Source of the DNA: Promethearchaeota archaeon
GTDB lineage: Archaea > Asgardarchaeota > Lokiarchaeia > Sigynarchaeales > SOKP01
Direction: 5' to 3'
DNA: 15,693 bases
Assembly (NCBI GenBank): GCA_030620005.1
Contig: JAUXAJ010000097.1
Coordinates: 1-15,693, forward strand
The translations under genes and the position numbers were made by a program. The notes beneath the pieces are model-generated. The model was not told the origin of the DNA. It made no database searches and saw only the letters and a list, made by a program, of their open reading frames with translations. Position 1 is the first letter of the stretch; each line of letters begins with the position of its first letter. Below are positions 1 through 7,973 of this stretch, one piece after another.

Positions 1-70
1 CAAATATTTTCTCTCTTACTCTTCTATTAATGGCATTCGGACCAATTCTTTTATATTTACTTGGACTCAA
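1..70 (-). CDS. Possible 5' end of a leftward gene, cut by the window edge
   Basis: Reading leftward, a frame stays open from the TAA at 124-122 to the window edge. Its translation is rich in charged residues and looks like protein, for example LSPSKYKRIGPNAINRR. No ATG or GTG lies in this frame; the only usual start is TTG at 70. An ATG at 108 lies in another frame and stops after 13 codons. The opposite strand over the same bases gives a leucine-rich peptide, as expected for a shadow. I do not recognise the family. It could be a real gene with a TTG start, or a gene broken near its start. Confidence 0.28.
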   Translation of the reverse strand, partial: MSPSKYKRIGPNAINRRVREKIF

Positions 71-124
71 TCTATCAAGAATGTAGTTATCAAATTTAAC
101 GCGTTCATTTTGATCAAAATATTA

Positions 125-303
125 TTTTAATTCTTATTTAGAAAATATTACGAAAATACAATTATTTAAATTTAAAGAATTTTGTCGGAATCATGTTTAT
201 GGTAAAATATATACATGATAATCGCCCGGGTAAAGATTTATTACTGTGATTAACTATTTTTTTAATGTTCAAAATTAAAATAAAAAATTAAAAAAAAATT
301 CCC
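125..303 (+). promoter_or_regulatory. Upstream region of the SMC operon, with a TATA-like box
   Basis: This A/T-rich stretch separates a possible leftward gene from the SMC operon, so it may be a divergent promoter region. An archaeal TATA-like box, AAATATATA, lies at 205-213, about 90 bases before the ATG at 304, which would give a long leader. A short GC island, CGCCCGGG, sits at 224-231 in an otherwise A/T background. No clear Shine-Dalgarno sequence precedes the ATG. The promoter position is inference. Confidence 0.3.
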
Positions 304-1581
304 ATGTCTGATTTAAACAGTAATCCAAAATTTTCAAGGTATTATAAAGAAATTTCTCCATCAGATATTAGAATAGATAAAGAAGAAATTTTTTATAGGG
401 ATAAATATAATGATATCATGAATTACATTAAGGTAATGCTGACAAACTACGAAAACCCAACGATTCAACACTATTTAAAACCAAAAGGAGCGTTGTTAGT
501 ATATATTTATCCCGGGACGGATATCATATCGTTCTTAAAATTAATATCAAAAAATTATTATTTAGATGTTATTGAATTAAACAATGTTGAGATTTTAAAG
601 TCTCCAGAGGACTTTATAAATAACTTTAATTCTATTTTAGAAGAATCCATTAAGAGAAAAGTTAATGAAAAAGAACCAAAATCTCATATTGATAATGAAC
701 AGAAAAGTAATGGAAACAAATCCAATAAAAATGGCGAAAAAAAATTATTACTAATAAATCAACGAGTAGATTTTGAGAAAATCCTTAATGAAATTAGTCT
801 ATTAAAAATTTTCACCAGTTCTCAGCCCGATAGTAATCTTTTAAGTTTCATTGATAAGGGTATCATTCTTATTTGGATTGATCACGATCTCCAAGACGTT
901 AGAGATAATTCCAAGGATCTTTTTAACACTTTTGATCTTTTTATTAAAGTTCCTTTGTTAAATAAAGTGGAACGAGAAACATTTCTTCGAAATTTTTTAG
1001 AGAAACATGCTAAAATTGCTTTTGATGTAAATTCTATTGTAACTCTAACAGAACAATGGGAAGTAAATGACATTAAACAGTTGTTAAAAGTTGCTATATT
1101 TAAACATTTTTTAAATTCTGAACTAAACGATGTGAGCAACGAAATAACAGATATAATTATTGATTTAATTGAATCTGGTGAATACATGCCTTATATTGCG
1201 TCTGAATCTTTAAATGACCAAGAATCAGAAGTAGAAGAGGGGTTCTATCAAAATTCAATTAAAAATAAAAAAATATTAAAAAATGGAAAGGAAATTGCAG
1301 AAAATATCCCTAATATCAATATATTAGTGAAAGATATAAAAGAAATCAGCACTTCTGAATTTATGCTCAATCAGCTATACGAAGATGCTGCGTCTAAAAA
1401 TTATAGTGAGCTCATATTAATAATTGATAAAATTAGTAAGAAAGAAGTACTTGAAGATATCGAACGAAAATTATTGGCAAAATATCCATTTATTTTAAAC
1501 GATTCTCCAAACATGGCTCAAATTTATTTGGAAAAGGCAAAAAAATGTATAGACCATTTGAGACAAGCATTGGGAAAATAA
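304..1581 (+). CDS. Degenerate AAA+ (pseudo-ATPase) protein, first gene of the SMC operon
   Basis: This 425-residue protein follows the layout of a CDC48/FtsH-type AAA+ domain but has lost the nucleotide chemistry. Where GPPGTGKT is expected after KGALL there is YIYPGTDII (residues 67-75), so the Walker A lysine is missing. The Walker B position reads LLLINQ (148-153) instead of hhhhDE. A further strand, IILIWIDHD (187-195), leads to FIKVPLLNKVERETFLRNFL, which matches the usual PLP...R..IL stretch, but the GRFD arginine finger is replaced by NTFD. A helical lid follows (DIKQLLKVAIFKHFL). Residues 117-147 are a Lys/Asn/Glu-rich, probably disordered insert, and the C-terminal 120 residues are helical and unassigned. 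The gene ends one base before the SMC start, implying co-expression and probably a structural or loading role. The AAA+ assignment is by pattern only. Confidence 0.75.
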   Translation: MSDLNSNPKFSRYYKEISPSDIRIDKEEIFYRDKYNDIMNYIKVMLTNYENPTIQHYLKPKGALLVYIYPGTDIISFLKLISKNYYLDVIELNNVEILKSPEDFINNFNSILEESIKRKVNEKEPKSHIDNEQKSNGNKSNKNGEKKLLLINQRVDFEKILNEISLLKIFTSSQPDSNLLSFIDKGIILIWIDHDLQDVRDNSKDLFNTFDLFIKVPLLNKVERETFLRNFLEKHAKIAFDVNSIVTLTEQWEVNDIKQLLKVAIFKHFLNSELNDVSNEITDIIIDLIESGEYMPYIASESLNDQESEVEEGFYQNSIKNKKILKNGKEIAENIPNINILVKDIKEISTSEFMLNQLYEDAASKNYSELILIIDKISKKEVLEDIERKLLAKYPFILNDSPNMAQIYLEKAKKCIDHLRQALGK

Positions 1582-1582
1582 A

Positions 1583-4500
1583 ATGAAGAATGTTGAATCA
1601 AACGTGGAAGAAAAAATGGCAATAAAAGGTAAAAAAGGCACAACAAATAGGTTAGAAAGAAATTGCGTGTTTATTAGGAAAGTTATTTTAGAGAATTTTT
1701 TATCCTTCCAAAAAGACGATGTAGATTTTGGAGATTCAAGATTCATCATTATTGTTGGACCTAACTGGTCTGGAAAAACTTCAATCTTTCAAGCGATAAA
1801 ATTTGGCCTTGGAAGCAACGAGAGAGACGAACGCTACTCGAAATGGTCCGATTTTATTAGAACAGGACGAAATCACGCAATGGTTGAGATTCACATTCAG
1901 AATGGAGATGAATTAATTAGAATTAGACGAATTGTAATAAGAGGAAAATCACCATTTTTCATGCTTCAAAGAAAGAACGATAAAAATTTCAGAAAAACTC
2001 AAGTTATAGAAGTTCAAAAGCTCGTATCAGGTTTAAATATCAATCCAGATAATCAGTTTGCTTATGTTAGTCAAGGAAAGATTGATAAAATAAAATCTTT
2101 AAAGCCTATTGAATTATGTTCTTTTCTTGAAGAAGGAATTGGCTTGAAAGGATTAAGAGATGAAATCCTACAACAAAAAAATAATGTGTTGTCTTTAAAT
2201 AGTGACTTAATGTCATTAAGAACTAAAAAAAACACCTTGAATTTTAGTTTAGACCTTTTAAGACCAAAGCTTGAGCGATTAACCCAGAAAATAGAATTAC
2301 TGAAAATCAAAAAAAAGTTCACCGACGAACTTCTGTGGGCAAATAGAAACAAATTACAACAAGAAATTGAAAAACTTGATTATGATATAGTATTAATTCA
2401 AGCAGATATAAATCAAATTAAAAGAAAAAAGAATGATTGCGATAGAAAAATTGAAAGCATTCAAGAAAAAATTAAGGAAATAGAACAAATGATAAACTCT
2501 CACTCAGAAAAGTTGGGAGAACTGAATTATATAAATAAGGACTTAGTTTCAAAAATTCAAGATTGGCAAATAGACAAAATAAAAATGAAACAAGAACTAG
2601 ATGATTTGGCAGAAATTATTGCTACAAATGAAAAAGTTCTTGAAAATTTCGAAAAGCAAAAAGAAAGCTTGGAAAAAGAATTAAAAATAATTAAAGAAGA
2701 AAAATTGCATGTAGAATTACAAATTGACGATTTAATAAAAGAACAGAGCGAATTAACTAAAAAAATCAAGCTCAATGAAGAATTTTTAGATAAATATAAT
2801 CAATTAATTACCAAAAAAAAAGAATTGAAAACGAGTCTTCAAGAAAACAATAAAATAATAAAAGAAACTAACAATCAAATAAATGAAATTTTTCAAAGTT
2901 TTAAAGATATAAACCATAAATTAGATAAAAACAAATGGTTTTTGGAAAATCCTTCAAAAGACTTATTGAAACACCTTGATAAGGATATTAGGGAAGCAAC
3001 TATAAAAGGCTACGATATTGAATCTGAAATCAAACAAATAGAAATAGAAAAATCAAAAAAATTAAAAAGATTAAAAAGTCTTCAAATTTCACTTAGGGAA
3101 CGCAGAATTGTTCTTCCATCTAACATAACAATTCTAAAAGATGAAATAAGAAAACGAGAGTTAAAAGTTAAAGGGCCTATTATTGAATTTCTTAAATACG
3201 ACGACGATTTAAGCTATGCTATTGAGTCAGTTTTAGGGGAAAAAGTTCTTTATAGCTTTATTGCTGATAATTGGGATACTTTAAACTTATTGAAAAGATT
3301 GAAAAACAAATATAATGCATATTGCAATATATACGTGACAAAGAATCTTAAAATCGTGCCTTTAAACAAGATTAACGCAAACGGAGTAATTGGTTATTTA
3401 GCTGAATTAATTAGAGTTCTAGGAAATGATTTGGACATTAAAAAGGTCATTCATTCAATTTCAAAGAATTGTTTAGTTGTTAAAGATTACCGCGTTGGGA
3501 AGGAATTGCACAGAAATCGCAATTTTAAGGGCAAATGCGTTACTTTAAAAGGAGAACAAATAATTTCTTATAAATATGTTTTTGAAACCCCATATTTAAA
3601 GCGATTAAAAGGTCTATTGAGTGTTGGCACGCAATCAGAACAAGCAAATGTTTTAGAAATAGAAATTAAAGCATTAAACGATCGCATTTCTGAATTAAAA
3701 GTTAACCAATCAAAATTTGATAATCTTCAGAGAGAAGCGTTTAGAAAAAAAGAAGCTTTTAACGATCTCTTGTATAATTTTAATCAAAAACAAAGATTAA
3801 CATCTAAAAAAAACCAATTATATGAATCAATTCACATATTAGAAAAGAAAAATACAACAACTCAAAATACAATTAAAGAATTAAACCGAGAAATTAAAAA
3901 CTTGGAAGCTCAAAAAGATCCTGAGTTTTTCAAATGGAACGAGAGAATAAAAGAAATTCCTAAAGAGTTGAATTTTTTTAACACTGAAAAGAAAAAATGG
4001 GATGCTAAATCTCTCGAGAGTCAAGAGCACTTAAGAGAAGTCGAAGAAAAAACAAACAACCACGAAAACAAGTTAAATATTATTAATTTAGAATATCAAA
4101 CCAAAAGAGATAACTTTCAAAAGGCAGATAAAGAAGCTTTCAACATTTTTCGAACTCTACAAGAGATTGAAGAAGAGATTGATCTTGTAAAAGAAAGCAT
4201 GGTAAAGTCAAAATCTATTAAATCTGAGTTCCAAAATGAAAAAAGTGATAGAGAAAAAAAAAATATTCAAATAAAGTTAAATTTAGAGCAAAAAAATATT
4301 AAAATAAATTCTTTAAAACAAGATCTTGACTCAAAAAAGAGAGACTTAGACCGAATAAATTCAGAAATGAAGCCATTAATTTCACAACATGAGATTGAAG
4401 TTCGAACAATTGAAGAAATTAACGAAGATATCACTAAGATTGACAAAGAATTGTTGAAATATTTAGATGTTGATGATGAACTTTTAGTGGAAAGGGATCA

Positions 4501-5074
4501 GATCTTGGTTTCCCTTAAGAAAATAGCTAAAAATCAAGCGAACATGGAAAAAGATATCAAGGCAGCATTAAAAACTGAAAATAAAATGGAAGATACTTAT
4601 AATAACAAATTTAAGGTAGTTCTAAACGATTTGAAAGCAAAAATCAATAACAAATTTAAATCTTCACAAATTAAGTCTTACTGTTCCCTTGAATTAATTG
4701 GAAATTTTGAAGAATTAGGAATAGAGATTAAAGCAGCTACTTCAAAAGATAAATTAAAATCTTGTAGCGCTTTAAGTGGAGGTCAAGTCGCCATGATTTC
4801 GATTTGCTTGATTCTTTCTCTTCAAGAAATAAAGCCTTCTCCGCTTTGCATGCTTGATGAGCCCGTAATGTTTTTAGACGATAAGAATTCAGAAATCGTA
4901 TATCAATTGATTAAATCTACACTTGAACAAAATTCCTCGCAAATAATCATGTTTCTGCCCAAATCCTCAAGTGGATTATTTTTACTGGCAGAAAAATTAA
5001 TTGGAATCGCTAGAGTGGGAAAAAAAGAAATATCCTCGGTTTTTGAACCTAAAATAATAAAAATAGAAGATTAA
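1583..5074 (+). CDS. SMC ATPase, Smc5-like
   Basis: A full-length SMC protein (1163 residues) expected to entrap DNA as a dimer with a kleisin. A basic 27-residue tail precedes the head. Walker A is GPNWSGKT (59-66) and the Q-loop glutamine is at 164 (YVSQGK). A long Lys/Glu coiled coil runs to about 520. The hinge spans about 525-690 (GPIIEFL at 531, VTLKGE at 653), and the second coil runs to about 1010. The signature LSGGQ is at 1064-1068 and Walker B CMLDE at 1089-1093, with a following LDD loop. All catalytic motifs except the switch histidine are present. Two traits recall eukaryotic Smc5: SLQEIKPSP between signature and Walker B, and FLPKSSSGL where Smc has THR but Smc5 has TPK. LKPIELCSFLEEGIG after the Q-loop also fits Smc5. 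It starts one base after the pseudo-AAA gene and abuts the kleisin gene. SMC identity is certain; the Smc5 affinity is by eye. Confidence 0.95.
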   Translation: MKNVESNVEEKMAIKGKKGTTNRLERNCVFIRKVILENFLSFQKDDVDFGDSRFIIIVGPNWSGKTSIFQAIKFGLGSNERDERYSKWSDFIRTGRNHAMVEIHIQNGDELIRIRRIVIRGKSPFFMLQRKNDKNFRKTQVIEVQKLVSGLNINPDNQFAYVSQGKIDKIKSLKPIELCSFLEEGIGLKGLRDEILQQKNNVLSLNSDLMSLRTKKNTLNFSLDLLRPKLERLTQKIELLKIKKKFTDELLWANRNKLQQEIEKLDYDIVLIQADINQIKRKKNDCDRKIESIQEKIKEIEQMINSHSEKLGELNYINKDLVSKIQDWQIDKIKMKQELDDLAEIIATNEKVLENFEKQKESLEKELKIIKEEKLHVELQIDDLIKEQSELTKKIKLNEEFLDKYNQLITKKKELKTSLQENNKIIKETNNQINEIFQSFKDINHKLDKNKWFLENPSKDLLKHLDKDIREATIKGYDIESEIKQIEIEKSKKLKRLKSLQISLRERRIVLPSNITILKDEIRKRELKVKGPIIEFLKYDDDLSYAIESVLGEKVLYSFIADNWDTLNLLKRLKNKYNAYCNIYVTKNLKIVPLNKINANGVIGYLAELIRVLGNDLDIKKVIHSISKNCLVVKDYRVGKELHRNRNFKGKCVTLKGEQIISYKYVFETPYLKRLKGLLSVGTQSEQANVLEIEIKALNDRISELKVNQSKFDNLQREAFRKKEAFNDLLYNFNQKQRLTSKKNQLYESIHILEKKNTTTQNTIKELNREIKNLEAQKDPEFFKWNERIKEIPKELNFFNTEKKKWDAKSLESQEHLREVEEKTNNHENKLNIINLEYQTKRDNFQKADKEAFNIFRTLQEIEEEIDLVKESMVKSKSIKSEFQNEKSDREKKNIQIKLNLEQKNIKINSLKQDLDSKKRDLDRINSEMKPLISQHEIEVRTIEEINEDITKIDKELLKYLDVDDELLVERDQILVSLKKIAKNQANMEKDIKAALKTENKMEDTYNNKFKVVLNDLKAKINNKFKSSQIKSYCSLELIGNFEELGIEIKAATSKDKLKSCSALSGGQVAMISICLILSLQEIKPSPLCMLDEPVMFLDDKNSEIVYQLIKSTLEQNSSQIIMFLPKSSSGLFLLAEKLIGIARVGKKEISSVFEPKIIKIED

Positions 5075-5743
5075 ATGATAAAAGAAACGCTAATCTCAGA
5101 CATTTTGAATGAGAGAATTTTAAATATTCAAAAAAAAATCCTCTCAGGAGAGTTATCTTTACTAGATTTAGAATTGGTTCCAATTTTTACGGAATTAAAA
5201 GACTCAATAAATATCGACAACTTAAATGAGTCTTCTAAAATATATGTTAACGCTTGTACGCTTCTAAATAAAAAATTTGAAGAATTAAAAAACTTACTGA
5301 GATCACTTGACAACGAAAAGATTTTTTTACAATATTTAAAATCAAATCCTAGCGATTTAGAAATATCCCAATTATTTGAGGGATGTTGGAGAAAAACACT
5401 TGACATCGATTCTTTATCGTTTGACTTTCTTGAAACCAGTAAAGAAAAATTGTTAATAGATAGACGCAGATCTTCGTCCATAGAACATCTAAAAAGGATT
5501 AATGTCAAGGATGAATTTTTATTGGAAATTTCAAGAGAAAAATTCACCGAAAAGATGATTAATTTTTTCAATACCATCAAAAACATGTTACCATGCCCTT
5601 ACGATGAAATTTTTAAAGGAGAAAAAGACCAGATCAAGATTTACCAAAATTTCGTGTATCTACTACATCTGCTCCAATCAGGTAAGATTTCTTACGAAAA
5701 AAATACTAATTATTTATTTTTAAAACGAGATGAGAAAAAATGA
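5075..5743 (+). CDS. Kleisin (ScpA-like) subunit of the SMC complex
   Basis: A 222-residue protein that starts at the base after the SMC stop (TAAATG). Residues 20-45 (LSGELSLLDLELVPIFTEL) match the ScpA pattern of helix, acidic LLDL stretch and 'IxeLtxxY' region, and the following SSKIYVNACTLLNKKFEEL resembles the 'LVMAATLLEIKSRML' helix of ScpA. The middle is a charged linker. The C-terminal end (about 155-222) looks like a winged helix ending IYQNFVYLLHLLQSGKI, as in the kleisin domain that binds the SMC head cap. The kite protein follows with an ATGA overlap. Kleisin function is inferred from these patterns together with gene order; sequence similarity in this family is always low. Its size fits archaeal ScpA. 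Confidence 0.8.
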   Translation: MIKETLISDILNERILNIQKKILSGELSLLDLELVPIFTELKDSINIDNLNESSKIYVNACTLLNKKFEELKNLLRSLDNEKIFLQYLKSNPSDLEISQLFEGCWRKTLDIDSLSFDFLETSKEKLLIDRRRSSSIEHLKRINVKDEFLLEISREKFTEKMINFFNTIKNMLPCPYDEIFKGEKDQIKIYQNFVYLLHLLQSGKISYEKNTNYLFLKRDEKK

Positions 5744-6255
5744 ACGAAATGTCAATTTTAATGAGCATTTTGAGCAAAAAGAACGAAGAAGACCGTCAAT
5801 TAGGCGCCACAGAGGTAGAAATTCTTAAAGCCTTGAATATTAAAAACAGGAATAAGTCCTTTTATTTTCACCGGTTAATTACAAATTTCTCAAAATATGT
5901 CGAACCCTTGGGGCTGCAAGTGAGATTCAATCCAGTGGATTCCCATTGGTTTATAACATTTGAACCAGAAGTATCAGATATCCTATCTGCTAACCCCTTT
6001 CAGGGAAAACCAAGATTAGCTGCAACCTTATTTTGCGTGTTAATGTGCTGTTTAAATAATTCAGGAGTGGGAAAGATAAGCGACATTAAAAATTTGAGAC
6101 GTAAGAAAAACATCCTTGAAGATTTAAAAGAATTGGAAAAAATGGGTTTTATTGGAATAACGCAAGATTTAGGACAAGTTTTCTTGACTCCATTAATAGG
6201 ATATCAATTGGACTTAGAAAAATTGCTCATAAAACTAGCTCTAAAATTGAAATGA
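5740..6255 (+). CDS. Kite protein (ScpB-like tandem winged helix)
   Basis: A 171-residue protein whose ATG overlaps the kleisin stop (ATGA), implying translational coupling. Two winged-helix units are suggested. The first is at about 18-75 (TEVEILKALNIKNRNKSFYF, ending in a HWFITFE strand). The second is at about 88-160, with PRLAATLFCVLMCC as first helix, ISDIKNL, then ILEDLKELEKMGFIGI and a hydrophobic wing. In ScpB the equivalent helix reads 'LETLAIIAYKQPI' and the recognition part 'LleRGLI'. Kite proteins bind the kleisin middle region as dimers in Smc-ScpAB, MukBEF and Smc5/6. Only one kite gene is present, so a homodimer is the simplest reading. It is the last gene of the operon; a T-rich stretch follows. 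Confidence 0.75.
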   Translation: MNEMSILMSILSKKNEEDRQLGATEVEILKALNIKNRNKSFYFHRLITNFSKYVEPLGLQVRFNPVDSHWFITFEPEVSDILSANPFQGKPRLAATLFCVLMCCLNNSGVGKISDIKNLRRKKNILEDLKELEKMGFIGITQDLGQVFLTPLIGYQLDLEKLLIKLALKLK

Positions 6256-6399
6256 ATAACACAAGACCATTAATAACAAGAGGATAATGTTCACGATCAC
6301 CTTCATTGAAAACATTTTTATATTACTCGTGAATTAATGTAATAATAAATTGAATCCTTAAAATAAAAATAAGTTAAATCAATAATAGAATAGAATAGA
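6256..6399. terminator. Convergent intergenic region with T-tract and weak inverted repeat
   Basis: This 144-base gap lies between the ends of the SMC operon and the leftward DUF362 gene. It holds a 7-bp inverted repeat, TTCACGA at 6290-6296 and TCGTGAA at 6327-6333, separated by 30 bases that include ATTTTTATATTA at 6312-6323. T-rich tracts commonly end archaeal transcripts. Termination here is inferred from position and base composition. Confidence 0.35.
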
Positions 6400-7623
6400 T
6401 TAAATACCTTGTTGAAGTAGACCTAATATCACGTCTGATTTTCCTTCGACTGAGGGTGGTCTTTTTCTGAAGATACGTGCGAAGAAATTTTGAAGATCTA
6501 ACGGTAAGACAGGACATCCTCCTAGGAATTTCCCTTTATTTTTAAATTGTTTACAACAATCACCAATAATGCATGTGGTTTTTTTATCTATATCTACTGG
6601 GATGTCTTTTTCGTCAACACCATCACCAACAATTATGGTTATATCTTTAATTCCTTCCTTTCCGAAATCAATGATATATGGATCTAAGCTACCACGTAAC
6701 ATTCCATTACAGCCAGCTTCACAAACTTTATTTTTTCCTTGAATTACATGAATTTTTGGACTAAGAGTTTCTAGCCTCGGATCAGCTCGGGCAAATTTTT
6801 TTCCACGTGCTAATAATCCATTATTAACCACATGAATTTTATCTAAATCTATAGTACCTAAACCTGCTTCTGAAACGAATTTCAAATGTTCAATTCCAGT
6901 TGGATTAAATCCCATTAATTTACAAGAGATTGCATCTACAGCTGGACCATTTGTTCCTCCTATGATAAGTCCTAAATTATATGGTTCTACAAACAATGGT
7001 CCTTGACCTTCACCCGCCCATATAGCATCTGCTAAAACGAAGTCTGGCGGTCTAACTTTATACAAATCTGCAATTTTTTTATGCAAACTTAGTTCAGTAG
7101 TATGATGAAGCACTCTATTCATCGTTGGGATAAAACCAAGATTGTTTTTAACTGAAAGAGTTACCTTGGTATACATATTAGTTTTAATCTTTGGAAGCGA
7201 AATGAAAATATCCGCATCACGCCAAATTTTAGGAATTACAAATGGTTCTTCTTGAATAAAAGGATTGTCGACTGTGACTTCTACATGTTCCTCTTCATCA
7301 AAATATACTGGTTCAGCTGCTCCCTTTAAAATTTTATCTGCTCCTGTTACTTTAAAAACGATTCGAGCAGGTAAAGGAAGCTTAGGAGTTGAGATTGCGA
7401 AATTCTCGCCTGCACCTACCCAGTCAGCACCGAAATCTTTACATGCAAGAGCAACTCCGGCACAAAATTTTGGATGAGTATTACTTCCGATTACCTCATC
7501 TGCTTTCCAAGGATAAACAAATGAAGGCTTTAATAAAACTCTTTTTCCATCAAAATCAGTAAAATCACATTCTACAAAAATTTCTTTGACATTTTCGCGG
7601 GTCTCTTGTATAGTATACTCCAA
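6400..7623 (-). CDS. DUF362-family protein
   Basis: A 407-residue protein with the DUF362 pattern: VLLKPSFV near residue 30, a middle block with IFISLPKIKTNMYTKVTLSVKN, and PPDFVLADAIWAGEGQGP followed by GGTNGPAVDAISCKLMG. The C-terminal part carries cysteines C301 and C305 (CEAGC) and C351, C356, C357 and C370 (CIIGDCC, then GGC), which could hold an Fe-S cluster or metal. The biochemical role of the family is not settled. No ATG or GTG start is available in frame before the conserved part, and an upstream TAA closes the frame, so TTG at 7623 is taken as start; its Shine-Dalgarno support is weak. A TATA-like stretch lies near 7698-7712 on this strand. The gene is divergent from the LRR cluster and shows no functional link to either neighbour. 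Confidence 0.85.
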   Translation of the reverse strand: MEYTIQETRENVKEIFVECDFTDFDGKRVLLKPSFVYPWKADEVIGSNTHPKFCAGVALACKDFGADWVGAGENFAISTPKLPLPARIVFKVTGADKILKGAAEPVYFDEEEHVEVTVDNPFIQEEPFVIPKIWRDADIFISLPKIKTNMYTKVTLSVKNNLGFIPTMNRVLHHTTELSLHKKIADLYKVRPPDFVLADAIWAGEGQGPLFVEPYNLGLIIGGTNGPAVDAISCKLMGFNPTGIEHLKFVSEAGLGTIDLDKIHVVNNGLLARGKKFARADPRLETLSPKIHVIQGKNKVCEAGCNGMLRGSLDPYIIDFGKEGIKDITIIVGDGVDEKDIPVDIDKKTTCIIGDCCKQFKNKGKFLGGCPVLPLDLQNFFARIFRKRPPSVEGKSDVILGLLQQGI

Positions 7624-7897
7624 TTGCTTTTTTAATACTACCGTTTGATTAACATTATTGTTTTCTATCTTTTACTCACTTCCCTAAGCTGAAAAAAATT
7701 AATTTTAAATATTCCATCTGAAGTTTTACATATTTTTAGATTAATTATTAGGTTACCAGTTTAATATTTAAAATTTTTGTGAGAAGAAAAAAGAGGTGAT
7801 AAATTTTTTTTTTAATGAAATTAGAAATTAAAAGTTATTGAGTTTTGTAACCACCCAGCTTTTTTCATTTAATTTAAATAAGTTCGACCATTAACGC

Positions 7898-7917
7898 GAA
7901 AGGCGATTTCGCCTTTC
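7898..7917 (+). other. Perfect 9-bp hairpin upstream of the LRR genes
   Basis: GAAAGGCGA and TCGCCTTTC form a perfect inverted repeat with a TT loop. It is GC-richer than its surroundings and lies about 20 bases upstream of the TATA-like box. It could be an operator for a dimeric regulator or a terminator remnant; no T-run follows directly. Confidence 0.55.
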
Positions 7918-7935
7918 ATCTACTGATGAAAAATA

Positions 7936-7973
7936 GAATTATATATCTTTTTTTCCTATATTTATTTTGAGGT
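7936..7973 (+). promoter_or_regulatory. Promoter and ribosome site of the first LRR gene
   Basis: A TATA-like box, TTATATAT (7939-7946), follows an A/purine-rich stretch that could serve as a BRE. About 25 bases further on is GAGGT (7969-7973), eight bases before TTG 7982. The Shine-Dalgarno match decides the non-ATG start. The leader would be very short if transcription starts the usual distance from the box. Confidence 0.5.

Noticed and set aside
1..86. Rightward hydrophobic peptide ending at TAG 84-86
   Set aside because: The leucine-rich text is what the charged leftward frame gives when read backwards; a membrane protein end cannot be supported from 27 residues.
193..249. 18-codon frame starting MFMVKYIH upstream of the SMC operon
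   Set aside because: It is short, has no ribosome site or motif, overlaps the proposed TATA-like box, and is as likely by chance in A/T-rich DNA.
1583..5074. Rad50 as identity of the SMC-like protein
   Set aside because: There is a full SMC hinge at about 525-690 and no CxxC zinc hook, no Mre11 gene is adjacent, and a kleisin and kite follow.
5128..5586. Leftward 152-codon frame inside the kleisin gene
   Set aside because: It is antisense to a gene with clear operon context and ScpA-like pattern; its own product has no domain signal.
7790..7838. Tiny frame after AGAGGTGAT (GTG or ATG start)
   Set aside because: The frames are only 8 to 11 codons long and show no recognisable motif; the ribosome-like word alone is not enough.
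7880..7920. tRNA-like GTTCGAC next to a hairpin
   Set aside because: There is no acceptor stem, D-arm or anticodon arm around it.
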